DNA of 64,000 nucleotides from Lycium barbarum (GCF_019175385.1 NC_083339.1:29417637-29481636); one strand, 5' to 3'; positions 12,942 to 24,660 are shown, counted from the stretch's first letter. Notes: generated by a model from the sequence alone, not told the origin. Numbers and translations are program-made.

Positions 12942-13040
12942 TGATGAACACTATCAAACCTTGAAGTTCTTGACACAATATTTTATTTTGCGGAATCTAA
13001 TTGTTTTGAATCGAACTTAGTCATAAACAATCACAACTTA

Positions 13041-13053
13041 GGCTCTGATACCA
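13041..13053 (-). promoter_or_regulatory. Copia primer binding site (initiator tRNA-Met type)
   Basis: On the minus strand this reads TGGTATCAGAGCC, directly after the LTR end TAGCA. It marks 13054 as the inner boundary of the 5' LTR. Confidence 0.9.
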
Positions 13054-13388
13054 TGCTATTTTATGTGTAATAGTTCATGAAATATTAAGATCAAGATGAA
13101 TGAAGAAGAAGAAGAAGAAGGTTAGAAGCTTGAAGAAGCAGAAACATTCATACACAAAGTAGAGAGAGAGATATCTTGTTTATTGATCTTACTTCATTGA
13201 TTTTGCCAAGTGGTACAATACAAGTATATATATTCACAATCTAACTAATCATAACTAACTAATTAATCACCTAGCTAATTATCATTTAGTTGCTAATGTA
13301 CACGGCTTAACTAACATTTGAATAGTTAGTGACCAAGTTTCAGTATGGACAGTTTAGTCCCTAAGTTTGTATATTTTGTACTCCAACA
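13054..13388 (-). repeat. Copia 5' LTR, 335 bp
   Basis: On the minus strand it starts TGTTGGAGTACAAAAT and ends AAAATAGCA. It contains a (GAA)n tract near 13103-13121. The outer flank is ATTTG (13389-13393); its partner duplication would lie left of the window. The short length and TGTTGGAG start are typical of Copia LTRs. Confidence 0.85.
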
Positions 13389-14544
13389 ATTTGTAACGTA
13401 AATTCATTCATTTGCGTTAGTGCATTTTAGTTGAAATCCTACTAAGGTGGGTTGTGATTTTCACCCTTGAGCAAAGGAGAATTTCCAAGCAAATTTTCAT
13501 GTTATATTTGTATTCACATTATTTTCTCTGATTAGCTAGTTGAACCAGTATTGAAACAAGTTCGTTGTACCTACAATTCAAGAAATTGTTACTCGAATTA
13601 GGCAAATTTTAAGTGGTCGAAAATTTAAGAGACACAATCCCCCCCCCCCCCCCCCCCACACACACACATTTATTCAAGTGATGTGCTATAATGAGTACTG
13701 AAAAGCATAAATTCTTCAAATTACCTTCAAAAAATTAAGGTATTCATTTGCATCTCAGATCAATAAAGACCAGAATCAGTTTCTTCTTGGATTGAGAGAG
13801 CGCGAATTGTCATTGGAATTGGTTAAAATACTTGGACGATGTGATATACAAAATTTTAGAAAGATTAGAAGTGATTTGGACTTGTTTCAAATAAATTAGA
13901 TCTAGAAAATGCCTCTATGATTTGTGTATATCACATTGTATATTATGTATATCAGTGTATATCACATACAGATTGTCATCAACGCCACTATGATATGTGC
14001 ATGTAACATTATATATTAGTGTATTTCAGTGTATAGCATACGAATTTTCATGATCATACACATATATACATTAATATACAGAAGATTAACATATATACGG
14101 TTTAATATACGCTAATATGCATAGGGATATACGTGGAATCAACCTCAAGTTTTCAATCTGTAATTTATCTCAAATTCACCTTAATCATCTCTAAATACAT
14201 CTTAAATTGATATTCAAGCTCTTTAATATATTTCCAATAAAATTTAATATCAAGCAGTTGAGATAAATCACAGATATGTAGATCAAAAAAATTGAATCAA
14301 AGCTTCGATGGTCTTTAATGGTGTTTTTAGATCCTTATCTTTAAAAACTTAATGGAGAACCCGGAAAATAAAAGAATATTCCAACTCAACAACAAAATTG
14401 ATGAAGAACCCGAAAAAGGAAGAAAAATTGACCAATTTATCTTTCTTTAAGTGATAAGTTCAACTGATCATGACCCATAGGAGATATCCCTTTTCAAGTT
14501 GATAATATAGCCCAATATTTTAGTTGGGCTTAAAGTTGGTACAA
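13389..14544. other. AT-rich spacer, no gene seen
   Basis: Unique-looking sequence with stops in all frames. It contains a poly-C/AC tract at 13639-13667 and, around 13925-14105, many TGTATATCA-like words in both orientations. I see no conserved protein motif. Confidence 0.5.
13639..13667. repeat. Poly-C followed by (AC)n
   Basis: A run of 19 C residues (13639-13657) continues into about five AC units. It is a simple-sequence tract; its exact length is uncertain in any assembly. Confidence 0.9.
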
Positions 14545-14551
14545 GTTACAA

Positions 14552-14790
14552 TGGGATCATTTGCACTTTTAGCCCTATTTTGTGTTGGTCTATAAACTTT
14601 TCCCTTCAAATAGGCTGGTCTTTAATTTTTTGTCCTTCAAAATCGAACTTATGCCTAGGAGGGCATAAGTTACGCATCATAATATCCACAAGTTATATCC
14701 GCGTCCTAAAAGAACTTATGTCCCACTTGGCATAAGTTTAATTTTGAAGGGCAAAATTAAAGACCAGTCCATTTAAAGGACAAACCGTGC
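14552..14790. repeat. Small inverted-repeat (MITE/foldback-like) element
   Basis: The left arm at 14613-14655 (GGCTGGTCTTTAATTTTTTG...) is mirrored by a right arm at 14729-14770 (...AAAATTAAAGACCAGTCC). Inside are nested shorter hairpins, ACTTATGCC/GGCATAAGT at 14648-14670 and AACTTATG/CATAAGTT at 14713-14738. GGTTACAATG-like sequence appears on both flanks (about 14539 and 14800). There is no coding sequence. The exact ends are uncertain. Confidence 0.55.
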
Positions 14791-17700
14791 GATTAATTGG
14801 TTACAATGTATAATGGGATTATTACATTTCATTCGGATGATCCTATGAAACGAGAATTTGTAGGTGTAGGTTCATAGAATAGTATAATGTTTGTTATACT
14901 CTTTGTGTTATAATAGCAATCACGAAGCACTTTTTTTTTTTTTTTTTTGGCTCTTTTTCTCCCAAGTGTTGACAAGGATTTGAAAATCACAAGATTGAAA
15001 TGCAACGTTAGACAATGTATTACAATTTTGGTCTGATAAGCAAACTAACAGATGCAGACTCAATAACATAACTACAGGACATTCGCAATTTTAAGAGAAC
15101 CATAAACTATCATAATGGAAGAAGAGAGTTCGACTCACGACATGTGCTTCGACTGGCTATAGAGTTCTACATCTAAGGAGTGAGGACTAATAGGTTGTAG
15201 CAAAAGGTTGCTAGTACTTTTGCGGTGGTTTCTGGGTTGGAAGTAAGCCAAAACGCTTCTTAAGAAGCACTCTCTGGCTTGAATATTTATCATCTGATGA
15301 AAACCGAGCTGAGTAGCAGATTCTGTGGCCAATCCTAGTGGTGATTCTTTCACTTAGTGGTGTAAACTTTGTCACCATTTTCATTAATATAAAACTGGAG
15401 ATACATCTTTCCTTATATGTTCTTTCACCTGTCTTAGCTAGTGTTGGGACTTGGGAGCCAAGGTGGAAGCCTGTGACGAATCGCGAAGCACTTGTCCCAT
15501 CACTAATAAACAATTACTAATGTTCAGTGTCACTTAACTTAAATTGGAAAGATTAAAAAAATTATATTATTGTTCTCACAATCTCACTAATCATAGATTT
15601 AATACTGCTTCTTTATTTTCATCTTTTAGAGTTTATGTTCTTAATTTCCAGGTTTGAAAAAAAATTGGACATAATGAGACAATGAAAAAATTGAAAACCT
15701 AGTAACTTCTCTTAATATTTCTTAGATACTCAAATTATTTTCCTCTTTTTAATTTTATCGTTTTATTCTCCAAGTGCTAAATGATGGTTGTTAAGTTTGA
15801 CCATCTTTAACAAATGATTGATTAGTTGGAATGTCGGATCATGGAAAAGACCATTTCCTATTATATATATGCAGTTTACATCTAATCGTTGAAATTACCA
15901 TGTAAGTTTTATATGTCTATAATTAAAACAAACAATATACAAAGTCACAAACAATTCTTATCAATACTTAAAAAGAAACAATAAACTAACAGATAGATGT
16001 TGACATAAGAATGCAAGATATTCAATGAGAACATACTAATATATTATGTAAAACCTCAGTATACCAAATAGTAGCTAACATGTCAAGAAAAAGTGTCAAA
16101 CTAGGTTCAAGCATATTTTTATAATTAAGTTTTGACAAATAGACATCTAAGAAATACATTATTCCTTTCTTCTACTCTCCAATTTCAATTACACCGCGTT
16201 TTTTTTTTTTTTTTTTTTAAGTTCTACCATTTTTACGGTAAGCCTTGTGCTATAGAAGTAATTGAGAAATCTGCTCCAAGTGCTCCTAACTATCAATAGA
16301 GCTAGGTCGAGATCTGTGTACCAATTAATCGAAAATATTTTTTCACGGGAGCTGAGAAATTATTCGAAATAATCTCCATAAATCGGAGCTTATATACAAC
16401 TTTCAAATACTGTATATATTTTCAACTTCAAATTTAACTTTAGGAGTATTCATATCTTCCGTCTCATATATGTTTATATGGCTTAAATTTTTAGTAAATG
16501 AGTTATTATTATAAAATAAGAAAAATATAATAAACGATAATCTTATATTGAATAAGGAGGAGTTTTTTCACACAAAAAGCTTTGATCTGTTTTCAATAGT
16601 ATTTGTGTTTACTAACTTAACTCTTAGCTAGATGGGAGATGTCATTGCCAAATGCCAACTAATTAGGGTTAGATATGGTCATAATCATCTGAATAATTAA
16701 GAGCCAATGTCAATGGGACAAACTAATAGTAGTATTCATGGCAATGTCCAGTGATGGTACCCACGAGCTAACAATTTAATAATATTGATTGTTCAACTCA
16801 ATTAGTTGCAAGTTGCAACAATAAATTAATTATACTACAGAATATTTTTAGACCAAGTAAATTGTACTCATAATATCGAGATTTCTTTCTAGTTTCTAGT
16901 GACATGCTTCCGATTAATGTTTTCAAGCTACTAGGCCCCTATCTAATTCTACATCATTATTTGTAAGAATAAAAACTCTAATTGCACAATTTTTATAGCT
17001 GAAAAGAGAAACAAATGACTGCTTTTAACATCACTATGTAGCTGCCTAGGAGGAAAAATTACACTAATATGTTATAACTTACACAAAAGTATATAAATCT
17101 AAAGTATATAAATCTTGCAACATTAAACTTTAATTAAACTAAAAAAAATAAGATGCGTTGTACACATCTATAATATTAAATGTAATGATATATCTGTATA
17201 CATAATTCTCTCCTTTTTTGTTCCGCGTTACTTTACAGTTTATACCTATTTTTTATTTATATTTTTGTTTATTTGTTCTCTTACATAGAATATGATTCTC
17301 AGTTGTAGAATTACTTATTCTCGTACCATATTCTCAAGACCGTGTTTGGAAGTACTTTAACGTAAATTTAGTTCCAAAAGAATTTTATAATTCAATCATA
17401 TAGACAAAATTAATATGTTTCCTTATAAGAAAAAGAAAACTCAAATAAAGCATATTTTTTTGGTAATTAATTTAACATTTTTAACCAAATCAATATATAC
17501 ATCATAAAAGATATTTTGATATTCAATATACATGTAATTTATTAAGCTTCATTGGTCATTATATTACGTCATAAAAAATTTAAGTTAATTTAGGTGTTTT
17601 TCCTTCCAAATATTTTTTGAAAGCAGAACAAAATAGTAAAACTAACAACTCAAACACTTTCCATTTCTAAACAGGTTTATCGAAAAGGAGAAAAATAAAG

Positions 17701-18260
17701 AATATTTATTTTTCATGCACCCATTGGTGTCCGGTAAGAGCATAAGAAAACTTACAATTTGATTTTCTTTATTTTACCTAGATCCTTTTGATTCAATTTT
17801 TATTTCTAAAGTTAGGGGTTGTGAATTACTTTTATATAGCTCCCAAATACATTTTGTTCCAAGAGAATTTACAATTATTTGACGCAAAAGAAAATGGAAT
17901 GGATCTAAATAATTTAAGAGGGAAGTGATGGACATGTAATAAAACTTACTCGACTGGAAAGAGAAAATGTAAAATGGAGCTCATTCTTGTCCGTTCAAGC
18001 ATGAAAACTTGGTCTTATATAAAGTATACGAAGGGTCATCAAAGCAATAAGACAAAATTCACGAGAGAAAAAAAACGAAAATAAGATCTATTGTCCTCTT
18101 ATAATTTGGATAAAAAATGAGTTTTTCAAATCTCTTATTTTTATTTTAACTTCAGATCTCCTATGTATAAAAAATTAAAATCTCATGTAAAACTTTGTAT
18201 ATGGGACCATTACATTTCTAAGAAGAAAACATGTTACCTGATGGGGTTCACAAGGGAGGA
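14791..18260. other. AT-rich spacer with poly-T tracts; one weak reading frame
   Basis: About 3.5 kb of AT-rich, mostly low-complexity intergenic sequence. Poly-T tracts lie at 14931-14948 and 16200-16218. Apart from the short minus-strand frame at 15211-15513 I see no coding signal, RNA gene or transposon terminus that I can defend. Confidence 0.45.
15211..15513 (-). CDS. Unrecognised 100-codon reading frame
   Basis: This minus-strand frame encodes about 100 residues with mixed composition, including [13 protein letters not shown] and [18 protein letters not shown]. Local GC content is higher than in the surrounding spacer, which is the main reason to list it. I do not recognise a family. 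The upstream sequence shows no obvious promoter and the downstream no obvious terminator. It could be a degraded exon of a host gene, an exon of a larger spliced gene, or chance. The overlapping frame at 15135-15353 is taken as a shadow. Confidence 0.2.
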   Translation of the reverse strand: MFISDGTSASRFVTGFHLGSQVPTLAKTGERTYKERCISSFILMKMVTKFTPLSERITTRIGHRICYSARFSSDDKYSSQRVLLKKRFGLLPTQKPPQKY

Positions 18261-18282
18261 ACTAAGGCCTTATTTGTTTTTA

Positions 18283-19160
18283 GAAAAAAGGGTCCAATAT
18301 ACCCTTGATTTATGCAAAGCAAGTTATATAAGTTTTTGCTAAATGTACTCGTCGTTATGTTTTTGGCTCAAAAATGTTTTCCAACTAGCCATGCTGCTCA
18401 AAAATATCCTTCCTACTACCAGTTGCTTCAAAATAAGGAAAAAATAGGCCGATTTTGCCCTTGAAGTATTCGAAATGGAGCAGCCTTACCTTTCATTTAA
18501 AATTCAGGACAGTTGTCTTTTAATTGTAAAGACATGCTCAAAATTTATAGTGAAGATTATGAGATTACTTTAACTATTTGAAATAATAATGTTTACACAA
18601 TACCAATTTTATGGTTTAGATTAATTACTAACATTAATATTTCAACTAAATATTTATTCTACTTTTTCCTTTAAAAACTATTATACCGGCCCTCGACTGA
18701 AACTAATGACTTGAAGTTACAATAAATAATGTAGCATACTAAGGTATAATTAAATTAAATTTCTTTTATCATATCTTTCTTAGAGTTAGTAAAATAAATC
18801 TATTGTTATTAATGTAAAGAATAAAATTTTAAATAGTTCATAAGAAAAAGTTCCCAAAATCACGGTCAAATATAATAACGCATACCTAATGCATAAGGAA
18901 CTAGAACAAAAAAGTTATATGATATTGTTGTTAATTTGTTACTACCCAATTTCAAACAGTTCAAAGGGCAAAAATTGACTCATTTTTTCCTTATTTTGGA
19001 GCAACAGTTAGTAGGAGGGTATTATTAAGCTATTTGGCTAGTTGGAGGGCATTTTGAGCAAAACACGTAACGACAAGAACAGTTTTTGGCCAAAAATGTA
19101 ATAGAGAGAAACATTAACCTATTTTGAATAGTATAGGGGTGTTTTTGCCCTGTTCTCCTA
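18283..19160. mobile_element. Foldback element inside the hAT-like element
   Basis: The left ~200 bp (18283-18490) and the right ~220 bp (18940-19160) are diverged inverted copies: CCAACTAGCC, TCGTTACGT/TCGTTATGT and AAAATAAGGAAAAAAT recur in mirrored order. TTTTTA borders both ends (18277-18282 and 19161-19166). Removing one copy plus the element restores continuous hAT-end sequence (GTTTTTATTAAGATTAAGAC). The middle is AT-rich and non-coding. Confidence 0.55.
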
Positions 19161-19228
19161 TTTTTATTAAGATTAAGACGTGTAAATTTGAAGATACCAA
19201 CTGTTACGCAGCGCCTTCCTGAGACTTC

Positions 19229-19519
19229 TTGGAACGGCGACGTAAGGCTAAGCAACCGATGATTCCAAGGTTACTATCCGCCAACCGGGGTACCCTCTAC
19301 ACGCTAGACGAGATTGTCAGTGCCGTGCGGGAAAACCAATGTCAAGAACAATTGAGAGAACAGAAAAGTGAATTGAGAATGAGAAAGAAAGAGAGTTTGT
19401 TTGCATTAATGAAAGTTATTACAATGAGAGCAAGCGGTGTCGAGGGGGATCAAGCAATCAAAACTTTCAAGCAAGCAATCAATTCATATTTGAATAATAA
19501 GATGTGCATGGTGATTTAG
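19229..19519 (+). CDS. Unrecognised 96-codon reading frame inside the hAT-like element
   Basis: The frame runs from ATG 19229 to a stop at 19517-19519. The N-terminus is basic (MERRRKAKQPMIPRLL), followed by TLYTLDEIVSAVRENQ and a charged, probably helical stretch QLREQKSELRMRKKESL, then VITMRASGVEGDQAIKTF. The 5' half (19200-19340) is clearly more GC-rich than the rest of the element, suggesting a captured exon fragment rather than native transposon sequence. I do not recognise the family and there is no transposase signature. It may not be expressed. Confidence 0.3.
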   Translation: MERRRKAKQPMIPRLLSANRGTLYTLDEIVSAVRENQCQEQLREQKSELRMRKKESLFALMKVITMRASGVEGDQAIKTFKQAINSYLNNKMCMVI

Positions 19520-19717
19520 ATATCTGAATATGAATACACATCTAGATACTAAGATGTTGTATTAATATCTAAATACTAAATAATTAACATTATTTGTTTT
19601 TTCAGCACTGAATATAAAATTTGTCTTTATTTAAATATTAATAATATGTAATAGAATAATATATTAAATTAATCTAACAATTTATTATATCAATAAAACA
19701 TTTTTTAAAATGTATAT

Positions 19718-20120
19718 GATGGTTGGTGGTGGTGATGATAGGTAGTGGTGGTGGTTGTAGATGTCGATTGAAGATGGCATTAGTTAATGGTGGTGTTGTG
19801 AATAGTAGTTAGTGGTGATGGTGGTAGTTGGTGGTAGTGACTGATAGTAGTGGTGATAGTAATAGCTAAGATGGTGGTGAGTAATGACGCTAGTTGACGA
19901 TATATAGTGGTGACTAATGGTGGTGGTTGTTGTAGTAATGGCAGTTGATGGTGATGATGATTGTAAATGGTTGTTAATGGTGGTGACGACTCACTATAGT
20001 AATTGACAATGTGGTGGTTATGGCTAAGGATGGTGATTGTGGGTGGTGGGTGTTGATAATGTGGGCGACGACGGCTATAGTTGATAATGGTGGACGATGG
20101 TGATAGTGGTGAATGGATTA
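19718..20120. repeat. GGT/GAT-rich degenerate minisatellite
   Basis: About 400 bp dominated by TGGTGGTGATGG-like words with interspersed GTTGATAATGG. It has no stable period long enough to call a unit. It lies in the interior of the hAT-like element. Confidence 0.75.
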
Positions 20121-20365
20121 AATTGGCGAACTGCCATCTTTATAGAAATCTTACATATCTTAATCATTCAGATCTATTTAGGCCCATTAAGTGGTTGTAA
20201 CATAAAAACGCACTTAATTATTTAAGAAGTGAATCATTAAGATCCAGAACTAAAACTAAAAAGGCTTAATGACTGAGATCTAAATTATTAAGATTAAGAC
20301 CTCATTTAAGTGTAAATAAATGAGGCCTAAATATCTCTTCACAGGACACACGGGTAATTAAATAA

Positions 20366-20378
20366 GGGAAAAGGACAC
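20366..20378 (+). repeat. MULE terminal inverted repeat, left (partner 27178-27190)
   Basis: GGGAAAAGGACAC is perfectly mirrored at 27178-27190. Weaker mirrored similarity extends roughly 50 bp inward. Confidence 0.7.
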
Positions 20379-20639
20379 AATTGGCCGTTCGGCCCAAATT
20401 AAACCCACCCGCTGGCCCAAGTTTTCCCAAACCCAAAATGTAGCCATTAAACAAATTCCATCCGTTAGCCAAAACTTAAATAAGGCAATTTCAAATAAAA
20501 ACCCAAACACAAAAAACTTTGAGCCGATTTCCTCCTTCAATCACTCTTAAACATGGAAACTTCAACCTATATAACACCTAAACAACAGCCGTAAAAATCA
20601 ATTTGATACAAAATCTAGGGTTTTGAAATCACGAAATTC

Positions 20640-20945
20640 ATGTCTTCTGTTGCAAATTCAACTCAAAATTTGGTTCCAATTTTGATACAACATGGAGGTA
20701 ATTGGTTGAACAACAATGAATTTGTTAATTACACTATTAATGGAGTTCTGATCAATTCAGACTGTAGTTATGAGTATTTTGTTAGTGAGATATACAAACA
20801 ATTAGATAAGGATTTAACTACAACTTTAATGGAGATTAAGTATGTAGTAAGGGTTGGATCAATGCCAATATACAATGATATGAGTGTCCGATTGTATATG
20901 GCGATGAAGAAACAAAACTTAGATATAAATGACTATCCACTATAA
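20640..20945 (+). pseudogene. MURA-type transposase, N-terminal remnant
   Basis: The frame begins at ATG 20640 (MSSVANSTQNLVPILIQ) and continues HGGNWLNNNEFVNYTING, then IYKQLDKDLTTTLMEIKY and NDMSVRLYMAMKKQN. This is the layout of the N-terminal domain of plant MURA proteins (HGG.W start, a K-hE.KY strand and a final NDM.hR.YM motif). It stops at 20943-20945 within a short tandem repeat. The full family protein is usually several hundred residues with a DDE catalytic core, which is entirely missing here. The next recognisable segment, at 21023, is the C-terminus. The leader 20380-20639 shows no alternative start. Confidence 0.8.
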
Positions 20946-21014
20946 ACTTAGATATAAATGACTATCCACTATGACTATCCACTATAAACTTAGATATAAA
21001 TGACTGTCCACTAT
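20917..21014. repeat. ~30-bp tandem repeat at the transposase deletion junction
   Basis: The unit AACTTAGATATAAATGACTA with TCCACTATA following occurs three times, plus a partial TGACTATCCACTATA. The first copy encodes the last residues of the N-terminal remnant (NLDINDYPL). The array sits exactly where about 500 codons of transposase core are missing, consistent with replication slippage or gap repair during the deletion. Confidence 0.85.
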
Positions 21015-21022
21015 GCATACAT

Positions 21023-21313
21023 ATGGAGGTGCAAAATTATTGTGCTACTTATTACACCAGAGAATACTTCTTGAAGGCATATGAAATGCCAATGAATCCA
21101 CTTCCTGGTGAGAGTGCATGGGACATTCCAACTGAGGTATTAGATCAAATAGTCAAACCACCGACATGGAAACGCAGATCAGGTAGACCAAGAGTTAAAC
21201 GATACAAGGGAATTTTCGAGTATTTGTCTACTACGAATCCAAGCTCATGTGGTCGGTGTGGACAAAAAGGGCACAACAAAAGGACATGCAAAAATGCTCC
21301 AACAAGAATCTAA
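21023..21313 (+). pseudogene. MURA-type transposase, C-terminal remnant with zinc knuckle
   Basis: The frame includes YCATYYTREYFLKAYEMPMN, then ESAWDIPTEVLDQIVKPP, a basic segment (RRSGRPRVKRYKG) and a CCHC zinc knuckle CGRCGQKGHNKRTC, ending at TAA 21311-21313. This is the usual C-terminal tail of plant MURA transposases, downstream of the SWIM finger. The SWIM finger itself and the DDE core are absent, so no active enzyme can result. The ATG at 21023 is only the first available start and not the family start. Confidence 0.82.
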
Positions 21314-21620
21314 CAGATGTTGTCCCAAAAATGCTTTACTGGTTCCTGTTCTTTTTTTCGTTTGAATGAAGCAACTGTTTACGTTGCAAAAATGTTTGTG
21401 GATAATGCATTTACACTACTATTCTCTGATTTTTTTTTAGAATAAAAAAGCTACTCTTTCATTCTGAGTAATCTTTGGTGGAAGATTGTGTTAATTCTTC
21501 TACACCTTTTGTATAAGTGCCTGCTCAACAGGTACACCAATCTGTTGCTACTTTATCCTTCAGGGTTGAAACTTGCAGTAGGAACATGAAAGAAGTCTAA
21601 AATCAGGTTATGTTGACAAG

Positions 21621-22179
21621 TTCAGAATATACACTATATATACAAAATTGTGTATCTATATACAGAAAATATACAACTTATATACATATCTTTTGTGTGT
21701 GTGTGAAAAAGGAATAGCCTCCGGTTCAGATTCTCAAGCACACAGTACATGAGCACATCAAACTAGTTCAGGTTATATATACAAGTTTTATACATAAGAA
21801 AGTTCACTATACAAGCAATATACAAAATATATACAACACAACCTATATATATGCAAAATAGATACAATGTATATACATCAACCTGTATACAGGTTTATGT
21901 ATACAGGTTCAAAATATACACTATATATACAAAATTGTGTATATATACAGAAAATATACAACTTATATACACATCTTGTGTTTTGTGTGTCAGAAAAGGA
22001 ATAGCCTCCGGTTCATATTCTTAACCACAACAGTTGCACCAGAACAAGGTGTGTGCTTCTATTTTTGGTATGCAGTGTTACTCCAGGTGATACATGAGCA
22101 CATCTAACTAGTCCAGGTTATATATACAAGTTTTATACATAAGAAAGTTCACTATACAAGCAATATACAAAATATATAC
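21621..22179. repeat. ~287-bp direct duplication rich in TATACA words
   Basis: 21621-21834 and 21908-22179 are near copies, sharing TACACTATATATACAAAATT, GAATAGCCTCCGGTTCA and AAGAAAGTTCACTATACAAG. It lies between the 3' ends of the two convergent MULE genes. No coding potential was seen. Confidence 0.85.
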
Positions 22180-22324
22180 GTCTTGAATGTTTATAAAAGG
22201 GCGGTCATTCATTACCCACAACATCACTTTGATTATTCTCAACACCCAATAAAATATGATGAATAAAATGTCATAGAACAAGAAAGTGAACGGATGATAT
22301 TAAGACACTGAGTTTTACGCATTG

Positions 22325-22462
22325 ACATAATATTCAAACATAGGTAAAATCCAACAGATTCTTCAACAAAAACTATGCAATTGTATCTGCATCACATAAT
22401 ATTCAAACATAGGTAAAATCAATAGATTCTTCAACAAAAACTATGCAATTGTATCTGCATTC
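22325..22462. repeat. ~69-bp tandem duplication
   Basis: Two adjacent copies contain ATAATATTCAAACATAGG and CTATGCAATTGTATCTGCAT (about 22325-22393 and 22394-22462). It sits just downstream of the Ulp1-type gene stop. Confidence 0.85.
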
Positions 22463-22965
22463 ACATATATGTCACCTACTACACTTGCAACTATCCTAAA
22501 TCTAATTGTTCTTCAAATCACCCATGCTTCAATCTACCAGTAGACTCGTCATCACTAACTGCATTTCTACTTTGTTTCTTTTTTCCATAATCCCATAGCA
22601 GTACCCCATATCGGCTCCGGAAATCATCAATATCATCTACATTTTTAGGGATTTCACTGCCTTGAATCAGGTACTCAGCAAATACAGTAGCAAATATACC
22701 ACAGTCCCTGCAACAAAAAGTCACACAAAGTTAGTACAAATATCTAAAAAGAAAAAAATGCATAATGAAAAAAAAATCAGTAGTAACTTACATTTAGCTT
22801 GGGTTGGCAATCCATCAACTATCCGGATCTCAAAGTAATCAGCTGCTAGTATTCCATCACTCCTACTGGCCCAAAATCAATACGAGAAAGGAAATGTGGG
22901 ATCAAAGTTGAGTATGGTTCAACTGCTTTCTTGACTGCAAGATTTTGTCGTGCACCACCCATCAA

Positions 22966-22968
<3 letters not shown>

Positions 22969-23017
<49 letters not shown>
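22969..23017. repeat. (AT)n microsatellite inside the Ulp1-type gene
   Basis: About 49 bp of AT repeats directly follow the codons for DHCLY in the protease domain. The YIYIYI run in the translated frame is an artefact of this tract. Confidence 0.95.
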
Positions 23018-23019
<2 letters not shown>

Positions 23020-24660
23020 CAATGATCTTTAAAAGACAGCCTCACGAAAATCCAATGCCAATTCTCAGCAACATTTACAGGGAAAAAAATGTCATCAACA
23101 GTACACCAGGGCACATTGCACCTCATGAAATACCCCAGCATATACTCAGCAATTGGATCTTCTTGAGTAATAAGACTGACATCTTTATTTTTCTCCAAAA
23201 ATTGCTTGTACATAGTTTGTATCAAGCAGTTAAACCAACAATCGGTTGTTGTGAATTTCGCTGAAGCATCAACACTTCCATATTTTCCTTTCTTCCTCAA
23301 ATAATAAAAAAGCACATCAATATGCTGAAAATGTGAAGAAAACACATAATCAGGAAAGAGGACCTTGGTCATTTCCTAAATTATTAATGTTCTGTGATAC
23401 ATGAAAAATACTCATCATATGAAATAGAGATACAAAACAAGAAAAGAAATAACATTTTCTAACAGTTGGAAATAGAGAGAAGGAATTTAATCTAATTACC
23501 TCTTAGGATCACAACAATTCGAAACACATAACATTTTATAACTGCATATACACTTATTATACATTCTCTGACTACATATACACTTATTACACACTTGTTA
23601 CACATTTTCTAACTGCATATACACTTATTATACATTTATTATACACTTATTTAAACAAAAAGAAGGCTTAACTGCCTATAATAGGATATACTTAGGATAC
23701 ACTTATTATACAATTATTATACACTTATTATAAAAAATAAAAAATAAAAACTTACCGAATTACTTAATGGTTGCCCTGGATATGCAAGTATGAAGAACCG
23801 TTCTTTTTCTCCAACAGTTTCAACTCCAAAGTCAAAAGCCTTTTTCAGCTTATTAACGTTTTCTGAATAAACAGGCCTGCAAAAATTCACGATAAAAATG
23901 GCATCATTTATGAAGCATAAAGTGGAAGAAAGAAGCATAAAGTGGAAAAAAACAAAAACAGAAGATTACGTGTTCCTCACTCGTATCGATCTGTTGACAA
24001 AATAGTTGAACTTTTTTAACAACTCGAAATCAACAGGAAGTTCAACACTTGTTTGAAAGGGGTGCTTTGTAGAGAAGATGCGCTTAGCTGGAGGCGCTAC
24101 AGGACCTTGAGCGCTGCTACCACCAGATTCAAAATTGGTCACATATGGCGATTCACATGCCTTAGCTAGTTTCCGGGGTCTATGAGGCGTGTCGTCCAAA
24201 TTAACAACACCTTTGTCCCATCCTACAGAATCCTCCACCATATTTTTATCTACATTTGTAACAACAACATTTTTATCCGCTCCCTCAACAACACTTTTAC
24301 CGCTACCGAGTTGGGTGAATTTGGAGAACTCATTATCAGGTACACCAAACCAATCTAAATTCTCAATGTTATCAGCTAACTCATCCCCACTGTTTTTAGA
24401 TTCTAAAGCATGCAGTTTGGCAGTAAAACTTTCGGTGATTTTAGAGAAACCAGCCCAGTCACCACCATCCTCTTACTAATTTTGTCATCCACAAAATCCT
24501 TCACCACATTATCAACCCCCTCCATAGTCTTATTATAATTTTTATCACTACCGGGTTGAGTGAATTTGGAGAACTCACTATCAGGGACAGCGGCCCAGAA
24601 TACCTCCTCCCTGTTATTTTTATCCTCATCCAACACATGATCACCTTCCTCTTTACTCTC

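Larger units (their letters stand above)
9300..13388 (-). mobile_element. Ty1/Copia retrotransposon, upstream part (continues at 96-1)
   Basis: A minus-strand Copia element with its 5' LTR at 13054-13388, primer site touching the LTR, and gag-pol reading leftward. It is cut in the RT gene by G1 and continues in 96-1 beyond the window edge. Gene order gag, protease, integrase, RT is diagnostic of Copia rather than Gypsy. The coding sequence carries several stops and frameshifts, so the element is defective as well as interrupted. Confidence 0.92.
18261..20334. mobile_element. hAT-like non-autonomous DNA transposon (composite)
   Basis: The left end reads TAAGGCCTTATTTGTTTTTA (18263-18282). The right end, read inward on the minus strand, is TTAGGCCTCATTTATTTACAC (20334 leftward), giving imperfect terminal inverted repeats of about 15 bp. 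Subterminal words AAGATTAAGAC occur at both ends (19169 and 20297). The interior contains a 400-bp tract rich in GGTGGT/GATGGT and an unrelated reading frame. No transposase motifs were found. I could not identify a convincing 8-bp target duplication, so the superfamily assignment is tentative. Confidence 0.45.

Noticed and set aside
22962..23372. Transmembrane tail on the Ulp1-type protease
   Set aside because: The hydrophobic YIYI run is the (AT)n tract at 22969-23017 inserted into or expanded in coding or intron sequence.
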